A stretch of 64,000 nt of DNA, from the IMG/VR virus record IMGVR_UViG_3300042433_000146, positions 62,001 to 126,000 of that record; one strand, 5' to 3'. The position numbers and the translations under genes are program-made. Shown here one piece after another: positions 21,590-30,037 of this stretch (position 1 is its first letter; the number at the start of each line of letters is the position of its first letter). Under the pieces are notes generated by a model. The model ran no database searches. It was not told the DNA's origin and saw only the letters and a program-made list of their open reading frames with translations. Source of the DNA: a virus.

Positions 21590-21829
21590 CTAGCGGCGGT
21601 CCTCTACGAATTCTTTGAAAGATTTGACTGGACGGTGGAAGGCGGCTTCAAACGCGGCGGGTGTGTCGCCCGGACGATAGTACGTCTCACCCTGATATTC
21701 GACCGGGTGAGAGCCATGAAGTCCCATCTGCATCGCGGCCCAATCCGCTTCGTTACGGATGCGATACAGACTCAGACTTCCTATCACGATCCCTTCACGG
21801 AATCGTTTGTACAAATGAGGACGACCCAT
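21590..21829 (-). CDS. Hypothetical protein, late-expressed
   Basis: 79 residues from ATG 21829, 8 nt after TAAATA; the longer frame upstream has low-complexity antisense character. MGRPHLYKRFREGIVIGSLS, then a GETYYRPGDTPAAFE block and ends KSFKEFVEDRR, which echoes the SFxEFxxE motif of capsid-targeted proteins but at the C-terminus. Confidence 0.55.
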   Translation of the reverse strand: MGRPHLYKRFREGIVIGSLSLYRIRNEADWAAMQMGLHGSHPVEYQGETYYRPGDTPAAFEAAFHRPVKSFKEFVEDRR

Positions 21830-21837
21830 TCGCGAAG

Positions 21838-21843
21838 TATTTA
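21838..21843 (-). promoter_or_regulatory. Late promoter (GATAAATA)
   Basis: TAAATA 8 nt before ATG 21829; spacing slightly longer than the usual 5-6. Confidence 0.6.
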
Positions 21844-21890
21844 TCGGAATGGGTCGTTTTCGGAAAACGAGTTGTTGGGGTTTGGATCTT

Positions 21891-22259
21891 TTAGGCGGCG
21901 ACGAAATCTTCCCGGAACATCTTGATCCACTCATCTAATACCGCGTCAGGGACATTCGCTACCCACACGTAGTCGGTGATCGCATTGCTGATCTGCTGGA
22001 CGGCCAGCGCCAGTTGCATAATCGCCGGGAAGTCGTTCCGATCCAGCGCGCCCGTGATGGCCGCTTTCTTCGATTTGATCGCTTGCAAGAAGGCGTTCTG
22101 GTCGTCTTCCTTTTCGTAGAACGGGCGATAGACAACCACCCTGCTATCCAAAAGCTGTGAAAGAACGGGATGGTCACCCGGAAGACGGAGATACCCATTC
22201 TCTTTGAGCGCGGTCAAAATGTCCGCGTAGCCGTTGCCAGACGTTTCCTTGTGTTCCAT
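21891..22259 (-). CDS. Hypothetical protein
   Basis: 122 residues, largely helical (AITGALDRNDFPAIMQLALA), MEHKETSGNGYADILTALKE start. Leaderless by position: the -10 ends 7 nt before ATG. No family recognised. Confidence 0.6.
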   Translation of the reverse strand: MEHKETSGNGYADILTALKENGYLRLPGDHPVLSQLLDSRVVVYRPFYEKEDDQNAFLQAIKSKKAAITGALDRNDFPAIMQLALAVQQISNAITDYVWVANVPDAVLDEWIKMFREDFVAA

Positions 22260-22266
22260 ACCTTAC

Positions 22267-22295
22267 ACGGTACTGGAACAAGCGAATCATTTCAA
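22267..22295 (-). promoter_or_regulatory. Sigma70-like promoter
   Basis: TTGAAA (22290-22295), 17-nt spacer, TACCGT (22267-22272), then 7 nt to ATG 22259. No GAC-N6-GTC dyad. Confidence 0.6.
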
Positions 22296-22318
22296 TGCGA
22301 TGAAAACCTTAGTACACC

Positions 22319-23131
22319 TTAGTCTTCGGTGAACTTGTCAAACAGACTTACCGTTTTCGGCGGTACCGGGTTGCATGTGTCGTCAAACTGTTCTTTCCAT
22401 GTGGTGAAGTCGCCAAGTTCGGCCTGTTCCAGTCGGAACTTCGCCATGTCGTAGTACTTCTGGCTCTTTTCGATCCCGACAAAATCCACCCCATGTTTGA
22501 TACACGCAATTCCGGTCGTGCCGGAACCCATGAAAGGATCTAACACCCGCTGTGCCGGGGCGGTCTGTAAAATGCGATCAGGCAACTCAATCGGAAATGC
22601 CGCCGGGTGTGGATTCTTCCGCTCCACAACGAACTCCCAAACATCGCCCATACCAGAAGCACCTTTGCTCTTGAGCCTGAAATCCGGCTTGGCAAAGATC
22701 ATGATCCACTCCGTCCACGGTTGATAAAACGTTGGACTGAAGTTGATACCGCCCGACTTCCGCCAAATCACGATCTGACGCAAAGGAAGGCCGGGGTTCA
22801 GTTCCAGCGGCATTTCATAGATCCCGGCTTGGACACGGGGCTTGTGGTTGTAGTAGATAGCTCCTGTGGGCTTCAAGAGCCTGTAGGCTTCGTTGAGAAC
22901 GGCTTTCTGCCACTCCACATACACCGGACGCGGTAGAGCGTCCTCTGTGCCGTCGTAGGCGTCTGCAATGGCCGGTCCTTTCCATAGAGAACTCTCCCAT
23001 ACGTTCCGGGAGAACCCGCCGCCGGTCGTGTTGTGAATGTTGTAGGGCGGACTGGTGATGACAAGATCGAAAGACTCATCCGGCATCGTCTTCATCACGT
23101 CTAGGCAATCGCCGCGATGAAGCTCAAACAT
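22319..23131 (-). CDS. DNA adenine/cytosine-N4 methyltransferase
   Basis: 270 residues. Catalytic motif IV TSPPYN (about 26-31) near the N-terminus and AdoMet motif I DPFMGSGTTGIA near the C-terminus show the permuted beta-class order. TSPPY is compatible with N6-adenine or N4-cytosine modification. No cognate nuclease is adjacent, so it is an orphan enzyme, likely protecting phage DNA or marking it. Confidence 0.9.
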   Translation of the reverse strand: MFELHRGDCLDVMKTMPDESFDLVITSPPYNIHNTTGGGFSRNVWESSLWKGPAIADAYDGTEDALPRPVYVEWQKAVLNEAYRLLKPTGAIYYNHKPRVQAGIYEMPLELNPGLPLRQIVIWRKSGGINFSPTFYQPWTEWIMIFAKPDFRLKSKGASGMGDVWEFVVERKNPHPAAFPIELPDRILQTAPAQRVLDPFMGSGTTGIACIKHGVDFVGIEKSQKYYDMAKFRLEQAELGDFTTWKEQFDDTCNPVPPKTVSLFDKFTED

Positions 23132-23588
23132 CTTCCTTTCTGCCCCACTTGGCTTCCCACTCCGCGCGGGCGTCTTCTTCTGCCTTCACATCGGCTTCGG
23201 TGGCGTCACGAAGATGGCGCACCGTCACTTCCGTGATCCCACAACCACCATTCTCAAAATCCGACTCTTCGACGACTCGAACTTCTTGGACTTCGACTTC
23301 AGCGATGTCGGAGAGTTTGTTGACGCACCGGCGGTTTTCTCGAAGATCGCCGATGGACGGATAGACATGGTTGCCACCGGATGCGGCACCCAATTCACAT
23401 TCGAAGTCTACCTTGCACATGAACCCGGTGCGCACAGGACGGGTATCCTGATCGTCTCCGACGATCAGACCGGCATGCCGTAGGGTTTCAAAAAAATCGC
23501 GGCGGATGCGTTCCGCCGCGTCATCTGGTTCGTCTTCGTGTTTCGAAATGAGCCAGTCAATGTATTCGGTTCGCGTCATGAAATCCAC
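23124..23588 (-). CDS. Hypothetical protein
   Basis: 154 residues from GTG 23588, which lies 5 nt after TAAACA; ATG at 23579 is the alternative. MTRTEYIDWLISKHEDEPDD near the N-terminus, acidic, with a Cys-rich middle and a C-terminal helix (EADVKAEEDARAEWEAKWG). Overlaps the methyltransferase start. Confidence 0.6.
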   Translation of the reverse strand: MDFMTRTEYIDWLISKHEDEPDDAAERIRRDFFETLRHAGLIVGDDQDTRPVRTGFMCKVDFECELGAASGGNHVYPSIGDLRENRRCVNKLSDIAEVEVQEVRVVEESDFENGGCGITEVTVRHLRDATEADVKAEEDARAEWEAKWGRKEDV

Positions 23589-23593
23589 GGGAC

Positions 23594-23599
23594 TGTTTA
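23594..23599 (-). promoter_or_regulatory. Late-type promoter, TAAACA + 5 nt + GTG (23588)
   Basis: TAAACA variant of the late element at the canonical distance from the start codon. Confidence 0.5.
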
Positions 23600-23644
23600 G
23601 TCCCACGGTTCAATCTTCGCACTCGAATGGTGGAGAGAAAAACT

Positions 23645-23962
23645 TCAACAAACTCGTTTTTCGCGCTGTTCGAATTCTTCCGGCGGGGTCGCTATCCACT
23701 CCCGGCATTCTTCGATGTGCGCCTTGATGATCGCCTTGATCTTCTTCCGAATCCCTTTCGGTTCCGGGAACTCAATCGCAAAGTATATCGCGGGACCAAA
23801 ATGCCCGTCGTAGTTGATGTCGTAAACGCCCTCAAGATCATCCAACTTGGTCACCAATGCCACCGGCCCATTACGGCCAGCTTCCGCCTGAAGGATCGTC
23901 AGCATGTCCTTTTCGGGGATTTCGATGGACATGTTACGGGAAGCGATGGTGAACTTAGGCAT
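23645..23962 (-). CDS. Hypothetical protein
   Basis: 105 residues from ATG 23962, overlapping the upstream gene by 8 nt. MPKFTIASRNMSIEIPEKDM, then GPVALVTKLDDLEGVYDINY and a basic/acidic helix. No family recognised. Confidence 0.6.
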   Translation of the reverse strand: MPKFTIASRNMSIEIPEKDMLTILQAEAGRNGPVALVTKLDDLEGVYDINYDGHFGPAIYFAIEFPEPKGIRKKIKAIIKAHIEECREWIATPPEEFEQREKRVC

Positions 23963-24305
23963 CGACCGCTTCCGCCTTCGGCTTCGGGTTCGGGTGCTTG
24001 GCAACTTCGGGATAGTTCGCCGGGTCCGGCAACACCATGAAGGACGGGCACTTCCATTCCCGGACCACTTCACCGGCGCGGTTTCCGGTCTGAGCGGTGA
24101 AACGCACAAGCGCGGGAATCGTGATCCCGAATCGATAACCGACCTCTTCATTGATGAAGCCGGGCATCGTACTGACCACGTGACACATCACGTGGCGTTC
24201 GATGTCTTTCGGCAACTTGTCGGCACCGTAGACCGCCGGGGCACGACCGGCACCACGACCGTAAATCTCTTCAACTTTGTACTTGCAAGTTCTGCTACGT
24301 CCCAT
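23955..24305 (-). CDS. Hypothetical protein
   Basis: 116 residues, MGRSRTCKYKVEEIYGRGAG start, GGAGAGAG ribosome site 11 nt upstream. Ends with a Pro/Lys-rich tail (HPNPKPKAEAVDA). Driven by the promoter at 24330-24358. No family recognised. Confidence 0.6.
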   Translation of the reverse strand: MGRSRTCKYKVEEIYGRGAGRAPAVYGADKLPKDIERHVMCHVVSTMPGFINEEVGYRFGITIPALVRFTAQTGNRAGEVVREWKCPSFMVLPDPANYPEVAKHPNPKPKAEAVDA

Positions 24306-24329
24306 TTTTCTTTTCTCTCTCCTGATCCT

Positions 24330-24358
24330 ATCTTCTCACAACCGGACTTATATGTCAA
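24330..24358 (-). promoter_or_regulatory. Sigma70-like promoter with TTGAC-N6-GTC
   Basis: TTGACA (24353-24358), 17-nt spacer TATAAGTC..., GAAGAT (24330-24335). Gives a short leader with a ribosome site for the 24305 gene. Confidence 0.75.
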
Positions 24359-24369
24359 GCACGTTTTCG

Positions 24370-24672
24370 TTAGATGTCGTGGAATTGGTCGTGTTGGTAG
24401 GTGTGAAGAAAAACGCGCTTCCAGTCGTTGCCGTCGAAGTTTTCGGTGTAGATCAGACCCTCTTCGATCAGGTGACCGACAGCGGCGTTCACCGCACGCG
24501 GGGCAACGTTGAGTTTCTTGGCAACGTCTTCGACGCGCACATCACTGAAGAAAGGTTCGGCGTACAGGCCGGAATGGATGGCTTCGTAGACTTTCGCGCT
24601 GAATTCGGGGAGTTCAGCAAGGCGGGCTTGGCACTCTTCAAGGTTCGCGACGCGGGGCTTTTTGTTCTTCAT
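24370..24672 (-). CDS. Winged-helix DNA-binding protein
   Basis: 100 residues. Helices at about 20-85 with VEDVAKKLNVAPRAVNAAVG as helix-turn-helix and a wing EEGLIYTENFDGNDWKRVFL, as in MarR/DtxR-type regulators. GGAGAG ribosome site. It lies under a TTGAC-N6-GTC promoter and is a candidate regulator of that promoter family (inference only). Confidence 0.75.
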   Translation of the reverse strand: MKNKKPRVANLEECQARLAELPEFSAKVYEAIHSGLYAEPFFSDVRVEDVAKKLNVAPRAVNAAVGHLIEEGLIYTENFDGNDWKRVFLHTYQHDQFHDI

Positions 24673-24690
24673 ATCGTCTCTCCACTGTTA

Positions 24691-24719
24691 GGATAGCAAG
24701 AGAACGACTTATATGTCAA
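24691..24719 (-). promoter_or_regulatory. Sigma70-like promoter with TTGAC-N6-GTC
   Basis: TTGACA (24714-24719), 17-nt spacer TATAAGTC..., CTATCC (24691-24696; TATCCT with 18 nt also fits). Confidence 0.75.
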
Positions 24720-24937
24720 ACACTTTTTTCGATTTCTTCGAAGACCGAATCGGGGACCTTTTCAAAAAAGACGACGCCGGGTCCGCAATTGTGTTGAATC
24801 ACAATCATCCCGGCGTCTTCGAGCAATTTCCGCACATCGTCTGGTCCATGAATGAACCGTGGATCAATGTTCGGTGTTCTGTCCGTTCGCTTCTTCCGCG
24901 TCAATTGTTGGCAGATTTTCCATAGGATTTCCCGCAT
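24716..24937 (-). CDS. Small hypothetical protein overlapping the RNA ligase end
   Basis: About 73 residues if ATG 24937 is used, overlapping the ligase 3' end by 74 nt in another frame; no good start lies downstream. The unique part (DPRFIHGPDDVRKLLEDAG, then VVFFEKVPDSVFEEIEKSV) is protein-like. Start uncertain. Confidence 0.45.
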   Translation of the reverse strand: MREILWKICQQLTRKKRTDRTPNIDPRFIHGPDDVRKLLEDAGMIVIQHNCGPGVVFFEKVPDSVFEEIEKSV

Positions 24938-26033
24938 GTGGCATGATAACACGATTTTTTCGAGCACCAAGCAATCTTTCAAGAACTTCCGTGGACGCCG
25001 CCAATACAGCCGACCGAATAGAAGACACACGACCGCTACGCAACTGGAACAGTGCCGCTGAATATCGAGTCTTCAGTGCTTCGATAGCGAAGTCCTTCTG
25101 AACAGGAATATGTCGAATCTTGTCATAGGCTTCTTCGAGTTCGATCACCAGACCATTCAACGCTTCGGCCATCTCATCATATTGCTGTTGATATTCAGGG
25201 AAGTAGCTGAGCACTTCACTGGTTTCCCCGGCCCGGATCAAATCAATGATGCGACGCTGACCGAAACCGTCCTTGGCGTGATGTACCAGAACGTAGGCGG
25301 GAGACTTGATCTTCACCCGCCGGAAATTCTGATCGACAACTACAAAGCCTTCGCCCGATTCAGGAGTCAGCTTTTGCGCCGCCGCGATGACATCATCGAT
25401 ACTGGACAGCGAATACTCTTTGACCACCGGCGGCAATAACGGATGACCAAGATCATCGACTTCCGCTTCCTGCATGGTGACACGATTGCGCGCGCCCAAG
25501 AACACCAAATCCGGTTCCGGGTATTGACATACAACACGATTGAACGGGGAAATCAACTCGAACATGAATGTCCAATCTGTGTCTAGTTCCTCAACATCAT
25601 ACCCACGATCTTTCCAGATCCGCCAGAACAGTTCAGAGAACGTGAACGGATGGACATCGACCAGACCACCCGCATTCGGGCTACCTTTGGTGCTGACATT
25701 CCATTGTCCTCCCCAATACCAGACGATCATGAGAGATCCATCGACCTTCTCTTGGACACGGGCGGACTTCCAATCAATCGAATCGGCCCACGACTCTCCA
25801 TGATTGGCGAAACGGAAAAACGGGGCGGCGACGGTGTTCCAGTTGTCGCCACCATTCAAAATCATCCCACGGGATTCCTTCACAATCGGATCATTCGGAT
25901 TGGCTTCTAGTTGGTCATAACAGAAGTGCCAAAGCCCCGAATGCTCCGGGTGTTCCTTCGCTCGAATACCACGGTTCACCAAGGTTTCGACCGTCTCTTC
26001 TCCCGCCCGTAGTACACGCTGAAGTTCTAGCAT
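24864..26033 (-). CDS. rnlA: T4 Rnl1-type RNA ligase
   Basis: 389 residues from the ATG at 26033, six nt after TAAATG (an in-frame ATG at 26042 lies inside that element). Nucleotidyl-transferase motif I is EKVDGSL with Lys at about 96; KESRGMIL precedes it as in Rnl1; TFMFELISPFNRVV is motif IIIa/IV region; EGFVVVD and VKIKSPAYVLVHH are motifs IV and V. The enzyme seals RNA 5'-phosphate/3'-OH breaks; T4 Rnl1 repairs tRNA cut by host anticodon nucleases. T4 Rnl1 is 374 residues. With tRNA genes and a Thg1-like enzyme nearby this fits tRNA repair. Confidence 0.88.
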   Translation of the reverse strand: MLELQRVLRAGEETVETLVNRGIRAKEHPEHSGLWHFCYDQLEANPNDPIVKESRGMILNGGDNWNTVAAPFFRFANHGESWADSIDWKSARVQEKVDGSLMIVWYWGGQWNVSTKGSPNAGGLVDVHPFTFSELFWRIWKDRGYDVEELDTDWTFMFELISPFNRVVCQYPEPDLVFLGARNRVTMQEAEVDDLGHPLLPPVVKEYSLSSIDDVIAAAQKLTPESGEGFVVVDQNFRRVKIKSPAYVLVHHAKDGFGQRRIIDLIRAGETSEVLSYFPEYQQQYDEMAEALNGLVIELEEAYDKIRHIPVQKDFAIEALKTRYSAALFQLRSGRVSSIRSAVLAASTEVLERLLGARKNRVIMPHAGNPMENLPTIDAEEANGQNTEH

Positions 26034-26039
26034 GCCAAC

Positions 26040-26045
26040 CATTTA
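26040..26045 (-). promoter_or_regulatory. Late-type promoter, TAAATG + 6 nt + ATG (26033)
   Basis: TAAATG variant at the usual distance from the ligase start. Divergent from the 26057-26085 promoter. Confidence 0.5.
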
Positions 26046-26056
26046 GGTGACGCCAG

Positions 26057-26085
26057 TTGACGGAAAACGAGATTTCTGACATACT
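26057..26085 (+). promoter_or_regulatory. Sigma70-like promoter
   Basis: TTGACG (26057-26062), 17-nt spacer, CATACT (26080-26085); ATG 26094 follows 8 nt later, so the mRNA is nearly leaderless. Confidence 0.6.
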
Positions 26086-26093
26086 AATCAGGT

Positions 26094-26483
26094 ATGCAAC
26101 AACCACAGTCAATCCCCGAATCCACATTGGCACTACTCTGTCTCATCGGCTTCCTGTTCATGGGATGGTTCCTCATCAGGCACATCGGCCACGTCGAACG
26201 TAATGTCCGCCGCCGGATGCTCCAAAACTTCGTCTACCGGCTGTATGAGTATCAACGGTGGTTTGCGGCGGTCGTTCGCGGCGTCGATGCTTTCGTGGAT
26301 GCCTACTACACCGTCCAGACGAAGAACAAAATCGCTCCCATCAACGAACGGAAATTCACGCCTGTCCGCGTTGAAGATCCGAAACCGCAACCGAAATTGG
26401 AACCCGCACCTGTCAACATCATGCGCGGCTGGAATTGGAAGAAATTCCGCCGGGAACAACCACAAGAAGCCGCCAGCGCATAA
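26094..26483 (+). CDS. Single-span membrane protein
   Basis: 129 residues. One transmembrane segment (LALLCLIGFLFMGWFLI, about 12-28), then a basic amphipathic region and a Pro-rich tail (VEDPKPQPKLEPAPVN). Unknown function; first gene before the Thg1-like enzyme. Confidence 0.6.
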   Translation: MQQPQSIPESTLALLCLIGFLFMGWFLIRHIGHVERNVRRRMLQNFVYRLYEYQRWFAAVVRGVDAFVDAYYTVQTKNKIAPINERKFTPVRVEDPKPQPKLEPAPVNIMRGWNWKKFRREQPQEAASA

Positions 26484-26522
26484 CGGTTTTTGTCCCGCCC
26501 CCGGTCGCTTTAGAATGGATCA

Positions 26523-27248
26523 ATGAAGGATTCTCTAGGCGACCGGATGAAAGGGAAGTACGAAGACCCTTTCCGAAACGTACTTCCCCAACGGACCAAT
26601 CTCATCATTCGCATCGACGGACGGGCATTTCACACGTTCACGAAACCGTTCAAACGTCCTTACGACGAAGAGATTCATGAAGCTATGTCCTTTGCCACCC
26701 GGATGGTGTGCGAAGAGATCGGTGGATGCAAGTTCGCATACACCCAAAGCGACGAAGCCAGCTTTCTTGCCACCGACTACGATACACACGAAACACAGAT
26801 GTGGTTCGGCGGGAACAAGGCTAAGATCGAAACCATTGCGGCGTCGGCATTCACAGCGTTCTTCAACTACTCCATGATGAAGATTTCCCCTACTCTCATC
26901 GCACAGTTTGATGCCCGCGCCTTCATCATTCCAACACAGCACGAAGTCGTCAACTACTTCATTTGGCGGCAACAGGATGCCATCCGCAACAGCGTGTCGA
27001 TGTTGGCCCGTCACCACTTCAGTGCCAAGCGGCTACACAAAGTCTCATCGAAAGATGCTATCGACCTCTTGCGTAAAGAGAAGAAAGTTCGGTGGGAAGA
27101 AGATACCCCTGCATGGTTCCGCCGGGGAACTGCCCTCTACAAAAAAGCACCGGGCCGTCACAAAGTCCCAAACTGGTATACTGACAAAAACATCCCGGAG
27201 TTCGTCGGGAATCAAAATTTCGTGCGGCAACATATGCCTATCGAATAA
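26523..27248 (+). CDS. Thg1-like 3'-5' RNA polymerase (tRNA-His guanylyltransferase family)
   Basis: 241 residues. Metal-binding motif RIDGRAFHTFTK with Asp at about 32, and TQSDEAS with Asp-Glu at about 77-78, are the two catalytic blocks of Thg1 and bacterial/archaeal Thg1-like proteins; the fold is a reversed palm polymerase. Bacterial-type members repair 5'-truncated tRNAs by templated 3'-5' addition. TAGAAT ends 6 nt before ATG, so mRNA may be leaderless. Probably partners with the RNA ligase and phage tRNAs. Confidence 0.88.
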   Translation: MKDSLGDRMKGKYEDPFRNVLPQRTNLIIRIDGRAFHTFTKPFKRPYDEEIHEAMSFATRMVCEEIGGCKFAYTQSDEASFLATDYDTHETQMWFGGNKAKIETIAASAFTAFFNYSMMKISPTLIAQFDARAFIIPTQHEVVNYFIWRQQDAIRNSVSMLARHHFSAKRLHKVSSKDAIDLLRKEKKVRWEEDTPAWFRRGTALYKKAPGRHKVPNWYTDKNIPEFVGNQNFVRQHMPIE

Positions 27249-27266
27249 AGGAAAGGTGAAACGCCC

Positions 27267-27398
27267 GTGGTTTTGTGGATTGGTATCGGATCATTTCTGT
27301 TAGGGTTGGTCGTAGGATCTGTCATCTGTTTCTTCTACTACCAGAAATCCTTCAGCAAGAAGTTGAAAGGTCTATCAGTTCGTTTTCGCCGCGACTAA
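27267..27398 (+). CDS. Small single-span membrane protein, 43 residues
   Basis: GTG start with AAAGGAAAGG about 10 nt upstream. MVLWIGIGSFLLGLVVGSVI plus CFFYY is one transmembrane segment; the rest is basic (QKSFSKKLKGLSVRFRRD). Unknown function. Confidence 0.65.
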   Translation: MVLWIGIGSFLLGLVVGSVICFFYYQKSFSKKLKGLSVRFRRD

Positions 27399-27401
27399 AT
27401 G
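27396..27401 (+). promoter_or_regulatory. Late-type promoter, TAAATG + 5 nt + GTG (27407)
   Basis: Stop codon of the small membrane gene forms the start of TAAATG; GTG of the next gene follows 5 nt later. Confidence 0.5.
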
Positions 27402-27406
27402 TCAGC

Positions 27407-28117
27407 GTGCAACGAATCGACAGACGAATCAAAGGAACTACGATCAATGAACTCTATGCGCCCTATCGGAACGCATACGATCTTCTCGAACCGATAAGAG
27501 ATAGTAGTCTTCGCCCGACCGGTGTATACGACGCCATCATCGCGGATGGTGGCGTCACCAAGAATGGACGCCGGTACAGCCGCAAGGACTTCCTCAACGC
27601 CCAACGTCTATACTTCTCAAACCAGCCTGTCATTGAAGCGGGACAAGATCCTCTTGGCGTCTGCCTTGCCGATGAATTCTACCCGGACGGCACGCTACGA
27701 CTGGATCGCATGATCGGCCAAGTCATCGACATGAAAGTTGTAGACGCGGACAACAGTTGGTATGTGACCATTCGTTTCGCCATCCATGACATGACCACGC
27801 GCGCGAATCCTTGGTACGAAACCATGCAGCCGATCTTCACCAAGCTGCACGGTCACTACAAAGCGATTCCTAGCGGAATTGTGCCAGACAACTCCGGGGC
27901 TATTGTGAACGAGAATGGGGTGGAAGTGGTGACTGGTTTCATGTTGCGGTCGATCATCTTGTCGTGCAACTCCGCATTCGAAAAAGCAAACGCGGTTCAG
28001 CCGGTATACATGGACGGTGGAAGGATGTCTGCCACCACAACATCCGCGCGCCCGCCGTTGCCACAGCGCCAAACGTCAATGCAACGCGGGTCAATCTTCG
28101 ACCGACGACCGATCTAA
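27407..28117 (+). CDS. Putative head-assembly/prohead protease-like protein
   Basis: 236 residues from GTG 27407. The segment YDAIIADGGVTKNGRRYSRK, then DPLGVCLADEFYPDGTLRLD and MIGQVIDMKVVDA resembles the strand layout of phage prohead protease/core proteins (NGRxY...L..H/e..G.vtdv). I cannot place a catalytic triad, so the call is tentative. Late-type promoter supports a morphogenesis role. Confidence 0.5.
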   Translation: MQRIDRRIKGTTINELYAPYRNAYDLLEPIRDSSLRPTGVYDAIIADGGVTKNGRRYSRKDFLNAQRLYFSNQPVIEAGQDPLGVCLADEFYPDGTLRLDRMIGQVIDMKVVDADNSWYVTIRFAIHDMTTRANPWYETMQPIFTKLHGHYKAIPSGIVPDNSGAIVNENGVEVVTGFMLRSIILSCNSAFEKANAVQPVYMDGGRMSATTTSARPPLPQRQTSMQRGSIFDRRPI

Positions 28118-28272
28118 TACGTGACTGTTGCCGTCAACACAGCGGCGGCTATCCAGTATATCGCCCGGCGATAATCGCCTGAAGCGTAATACCAAACAGC
28201 CGCCGCAATGCTCAATCCAATCTGGATTGTTGGGAAAAGTTTCGGTGTGAAAATGATGTCGCGCCAGTTCAT
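28114..28272 (-). CDS. Small two-span membrane protein, 52 residues
   Basis: Starts directly after the TAA of the upstream gene. Two hydrophobic segments (TIQIGLSIAAAVWYYA and AIYWIAAAVLTATVTY) around SGDYRR. Unknown function. Confidence 0.6.
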   Translation of the reverse strand: MNWRDIIFTPKLFPTIQIGLSIAAAVWYYASGDYRRAIYWIAAAVLTATVTY

Positions 28273-28524
28273 TTAGACTGCGATTTTCTTACTCATCGCA
28301 CTCATAATTTTATCGTAACTAGTGAAGGCATCAATTTCCTTTTCGGTCGCCGGACGGACATTCACCTGACCATCCACCTTTTGCACCGTGAAGATTCCGC
28401 GCGGGTCCTTAAGTTCGACGACTACCGATTGACGTTCCGCCAAAAGCCGGTGAAGCGCCGCCAACATAATTCGCCCCGTCGCACCCTGATCCAACGCAAC
28501 GGAAGGTCCACTGTTTGCACTCAT
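28273..28524 (-). CDS. Hypothetical protein
   Basis: 83 residues from ATG 28524 (GGAGAACA 8 nt upstream); the frame extends upstream to 28587 but without a ribosome site. Contains HRLLAERQSVVVELKDPRGI. A TATACT box at about 28575 inside the end of the tail fibre gene may be its promoter. Confidence 0.55.
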   Translation of the reverse strand: MSANSGPSVALDQGATGRIMLAALHRLLAERQSVVVELKDPRGIFTVQKVDGQVNVRPATEKEIDAFTSYDKIMSAMSKKIAV

Positions 28525-28576
28525 TGTCTGTTCTCCTGTTTGCCCAAATTTGGGGTCACCAGTATACTTAGACACA

Positions 28577-29776
28577 CTATTCGACAATCAGGCTCATCAG
28601 TGACATAGCCGCACGGGTCGTCCCGGCACGCGAAGAAACATAGAAACCGTACTGGCTCCGGGAACTCAGGAAGTCGCTGTTGACCACGCTGTTGACATCA
28701 TGCCAATGCACACCGTTCATGGAGATACGGAAGACCCGATCCGCTCCATCGTCTTGGATCTGGAACCAGATCGGCTGAGCCACCAGACCATACGATGTCG
28801 TGAAATATGTCGAGTCAACTGTTGTTTCGTTCGTCCATTTGGTGCCCACCGCACGCAACCATGTGCTTGATCCGAAGGATGCGCCATAAGTCACAATCCT
28901 GCTGTCCGTGCTGTTCCGAAGGAAGATGCCACACTCAGCGGGCGTAGAACCCGTCAGGTATGGATAGAAGGCCGCTGTGATCTTCCACGGGGCCGCGCTG
29001 AGCGATGCTTGCATCAGACGAAGGTTCTCCGACGCTTCCGCCGCCACGGTGTCGATAAACACTCCACCAAGCGAACTGGAAGAAACCGCCGATCCGCCTT
29101 GGTTGATCCATGAGAACGATCCAAAATTCGGTGTCTCGAACTTCACCAGCGGGCCGAATGATTCGTAGGCAGAACCCGTTGACCGACGCAAACCGAAACC
29201 GGTGCCGGGCAATACCACGCGGCCAGTATTTCCAGTTGCCGGGGAAGGCGCACTTCCATACGCCGTCACGGAAACTGGATGATCCCACGACCGGCCCGTT
29301 GATCCGTCTGTAGACAGGAACCTACCAGCATTGCCACTGGCAGTCGGTAGAAGAGCCGTCACGTCAATCGCAACACTGGACGCTGTGGTGATGATACCCT
29401 TGGACGACACCTGAACCTGTGCGACCGTCGTGCCGCTTCCATAAGTCGCGCCCGTGACGCCGGAATCGTTTAGATCGACCGTCGTCTGGTCGTTGCCAGA
29501 ATCATCCGTCAGAGCGAACCCGGAAGAGAAATTGATCCGGGAACGCTGAGTGAAGGGTGTACCGGCGCGCCGCAAAGTCTGATATCGAATATCAGTGATA
29601 TTGGCGATGGTGTGGGTGTGTCCCTCTTTCGACATGGCAAAACCGCCCACTGTCGAGTTGTCGTGAAGGACAAGTGTCCATTTTGTAGTGTCAACAGTGA
29701 TTTCGCCAGCCGCGCCGGTAAAGGCGCTGTGGTTCGCAGTTGTACCGCGTCGAAATTGAATCGTGATGCCAGCCAT
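28577..29776 (-). CDS. Tail fibre protein
   Basis: 399 residues. N-terminal block MAGITIQFRRGTTANHSAFT, GEITVDTTKWTLVLHDNSTV is a common phage tail-fibre particle-attachment domain; the middle has Gly/Thr-rich fibre repeats (GATYGSGTTVAQVQVSSKGI), and the C-terminal half (FGPLVKFETPNFGSFSWINQ onward) is a separate, probably receptor-binding, beta domain. Followed closely by small genes of the same transcript. Confidence 0.75.
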   Translation of the reverse strand: MAGITIQFRRGTTANHSAFTGAAGEITVDTTKWTLVLHDNSTVGGFAMSKEGHTHTIANITDIRYQTLRRAGTPFTQRSRINFSSGFALTDDSGNDQTTVDLNDSGVTGATYGSGTTVAQVQVSSKGIITTASSVAIDVTALLPTASGNAGRFLSTDGSTGRSWDHPVSVTAYGSAPSPATGNTGRVVLPGTGFGLRRSTGSAYESFGPLVKFETPNFGSFSWINQGGSAVSSSSLGGVFIDTVAAEASENLRLMQASLSAAPWKITAAFYPYLTGSTPAECGIFLRNSTDSRIVTYGASFGSSTWLRAVGTKWTNETTVDSTYFTTSYGLVAQPIWFQIQDDGADRVFRISMNGVHWHDVNSVVNSDFLSSRSQYGFYVSSRAGTTRAAMSLMSLIVE

Positions 29777-29779
29777 GTC

Positions 29780-30037
29780 TTATCGCTCCGTTTGACCGCC
29801 CGCGCCCACAATCGGAGCACGCCGGATCATGAATGCGATGGATTCGTCCAGATCCCATACGCCGGGATGACCGACGACCAAAGACTGAAGCACACCATTG
29901 ATCTGATGTTCAAGAGCATCACGCTCCTTGATCCACCGGCGCAAAAGAGTTTGCACAGCGGGTTGAATCGGAAGCTGGTCGCCTTGTTCGAGTCGGATTT
30001 CGGAAGGGGAGTCTTGGTCAACGAAAATAGGTTCCAT
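29780..30037 (-). CDS. Small fibre-associated protein
   Basis: 85 residues from ATG 30037 (TAAATT + 6 nt). Helical, MEPIFVDQDSPSEIRLEQGD start, ends 3 nt before the tail fibre start, so it may be a fibre chaperone or joining protein. Its start codon lies inside one arm of a 20-bp inverted repeat. Confidence 0.55.
   Translation of the reverse strand: MEPIFVDQDSPSEIRLEQGDQLPIQPAVQTLLRRWIKERDALEHQINGVLQSLVVGHPGVWDLDESIAFMIRRAPIVGAGGQTER

Noticed and set aside
21844-21934. N-terminal extension of the 79-residue gene to 21934
   Set aside because: The extension crosses the late promoter and has low-complexity basic composition.
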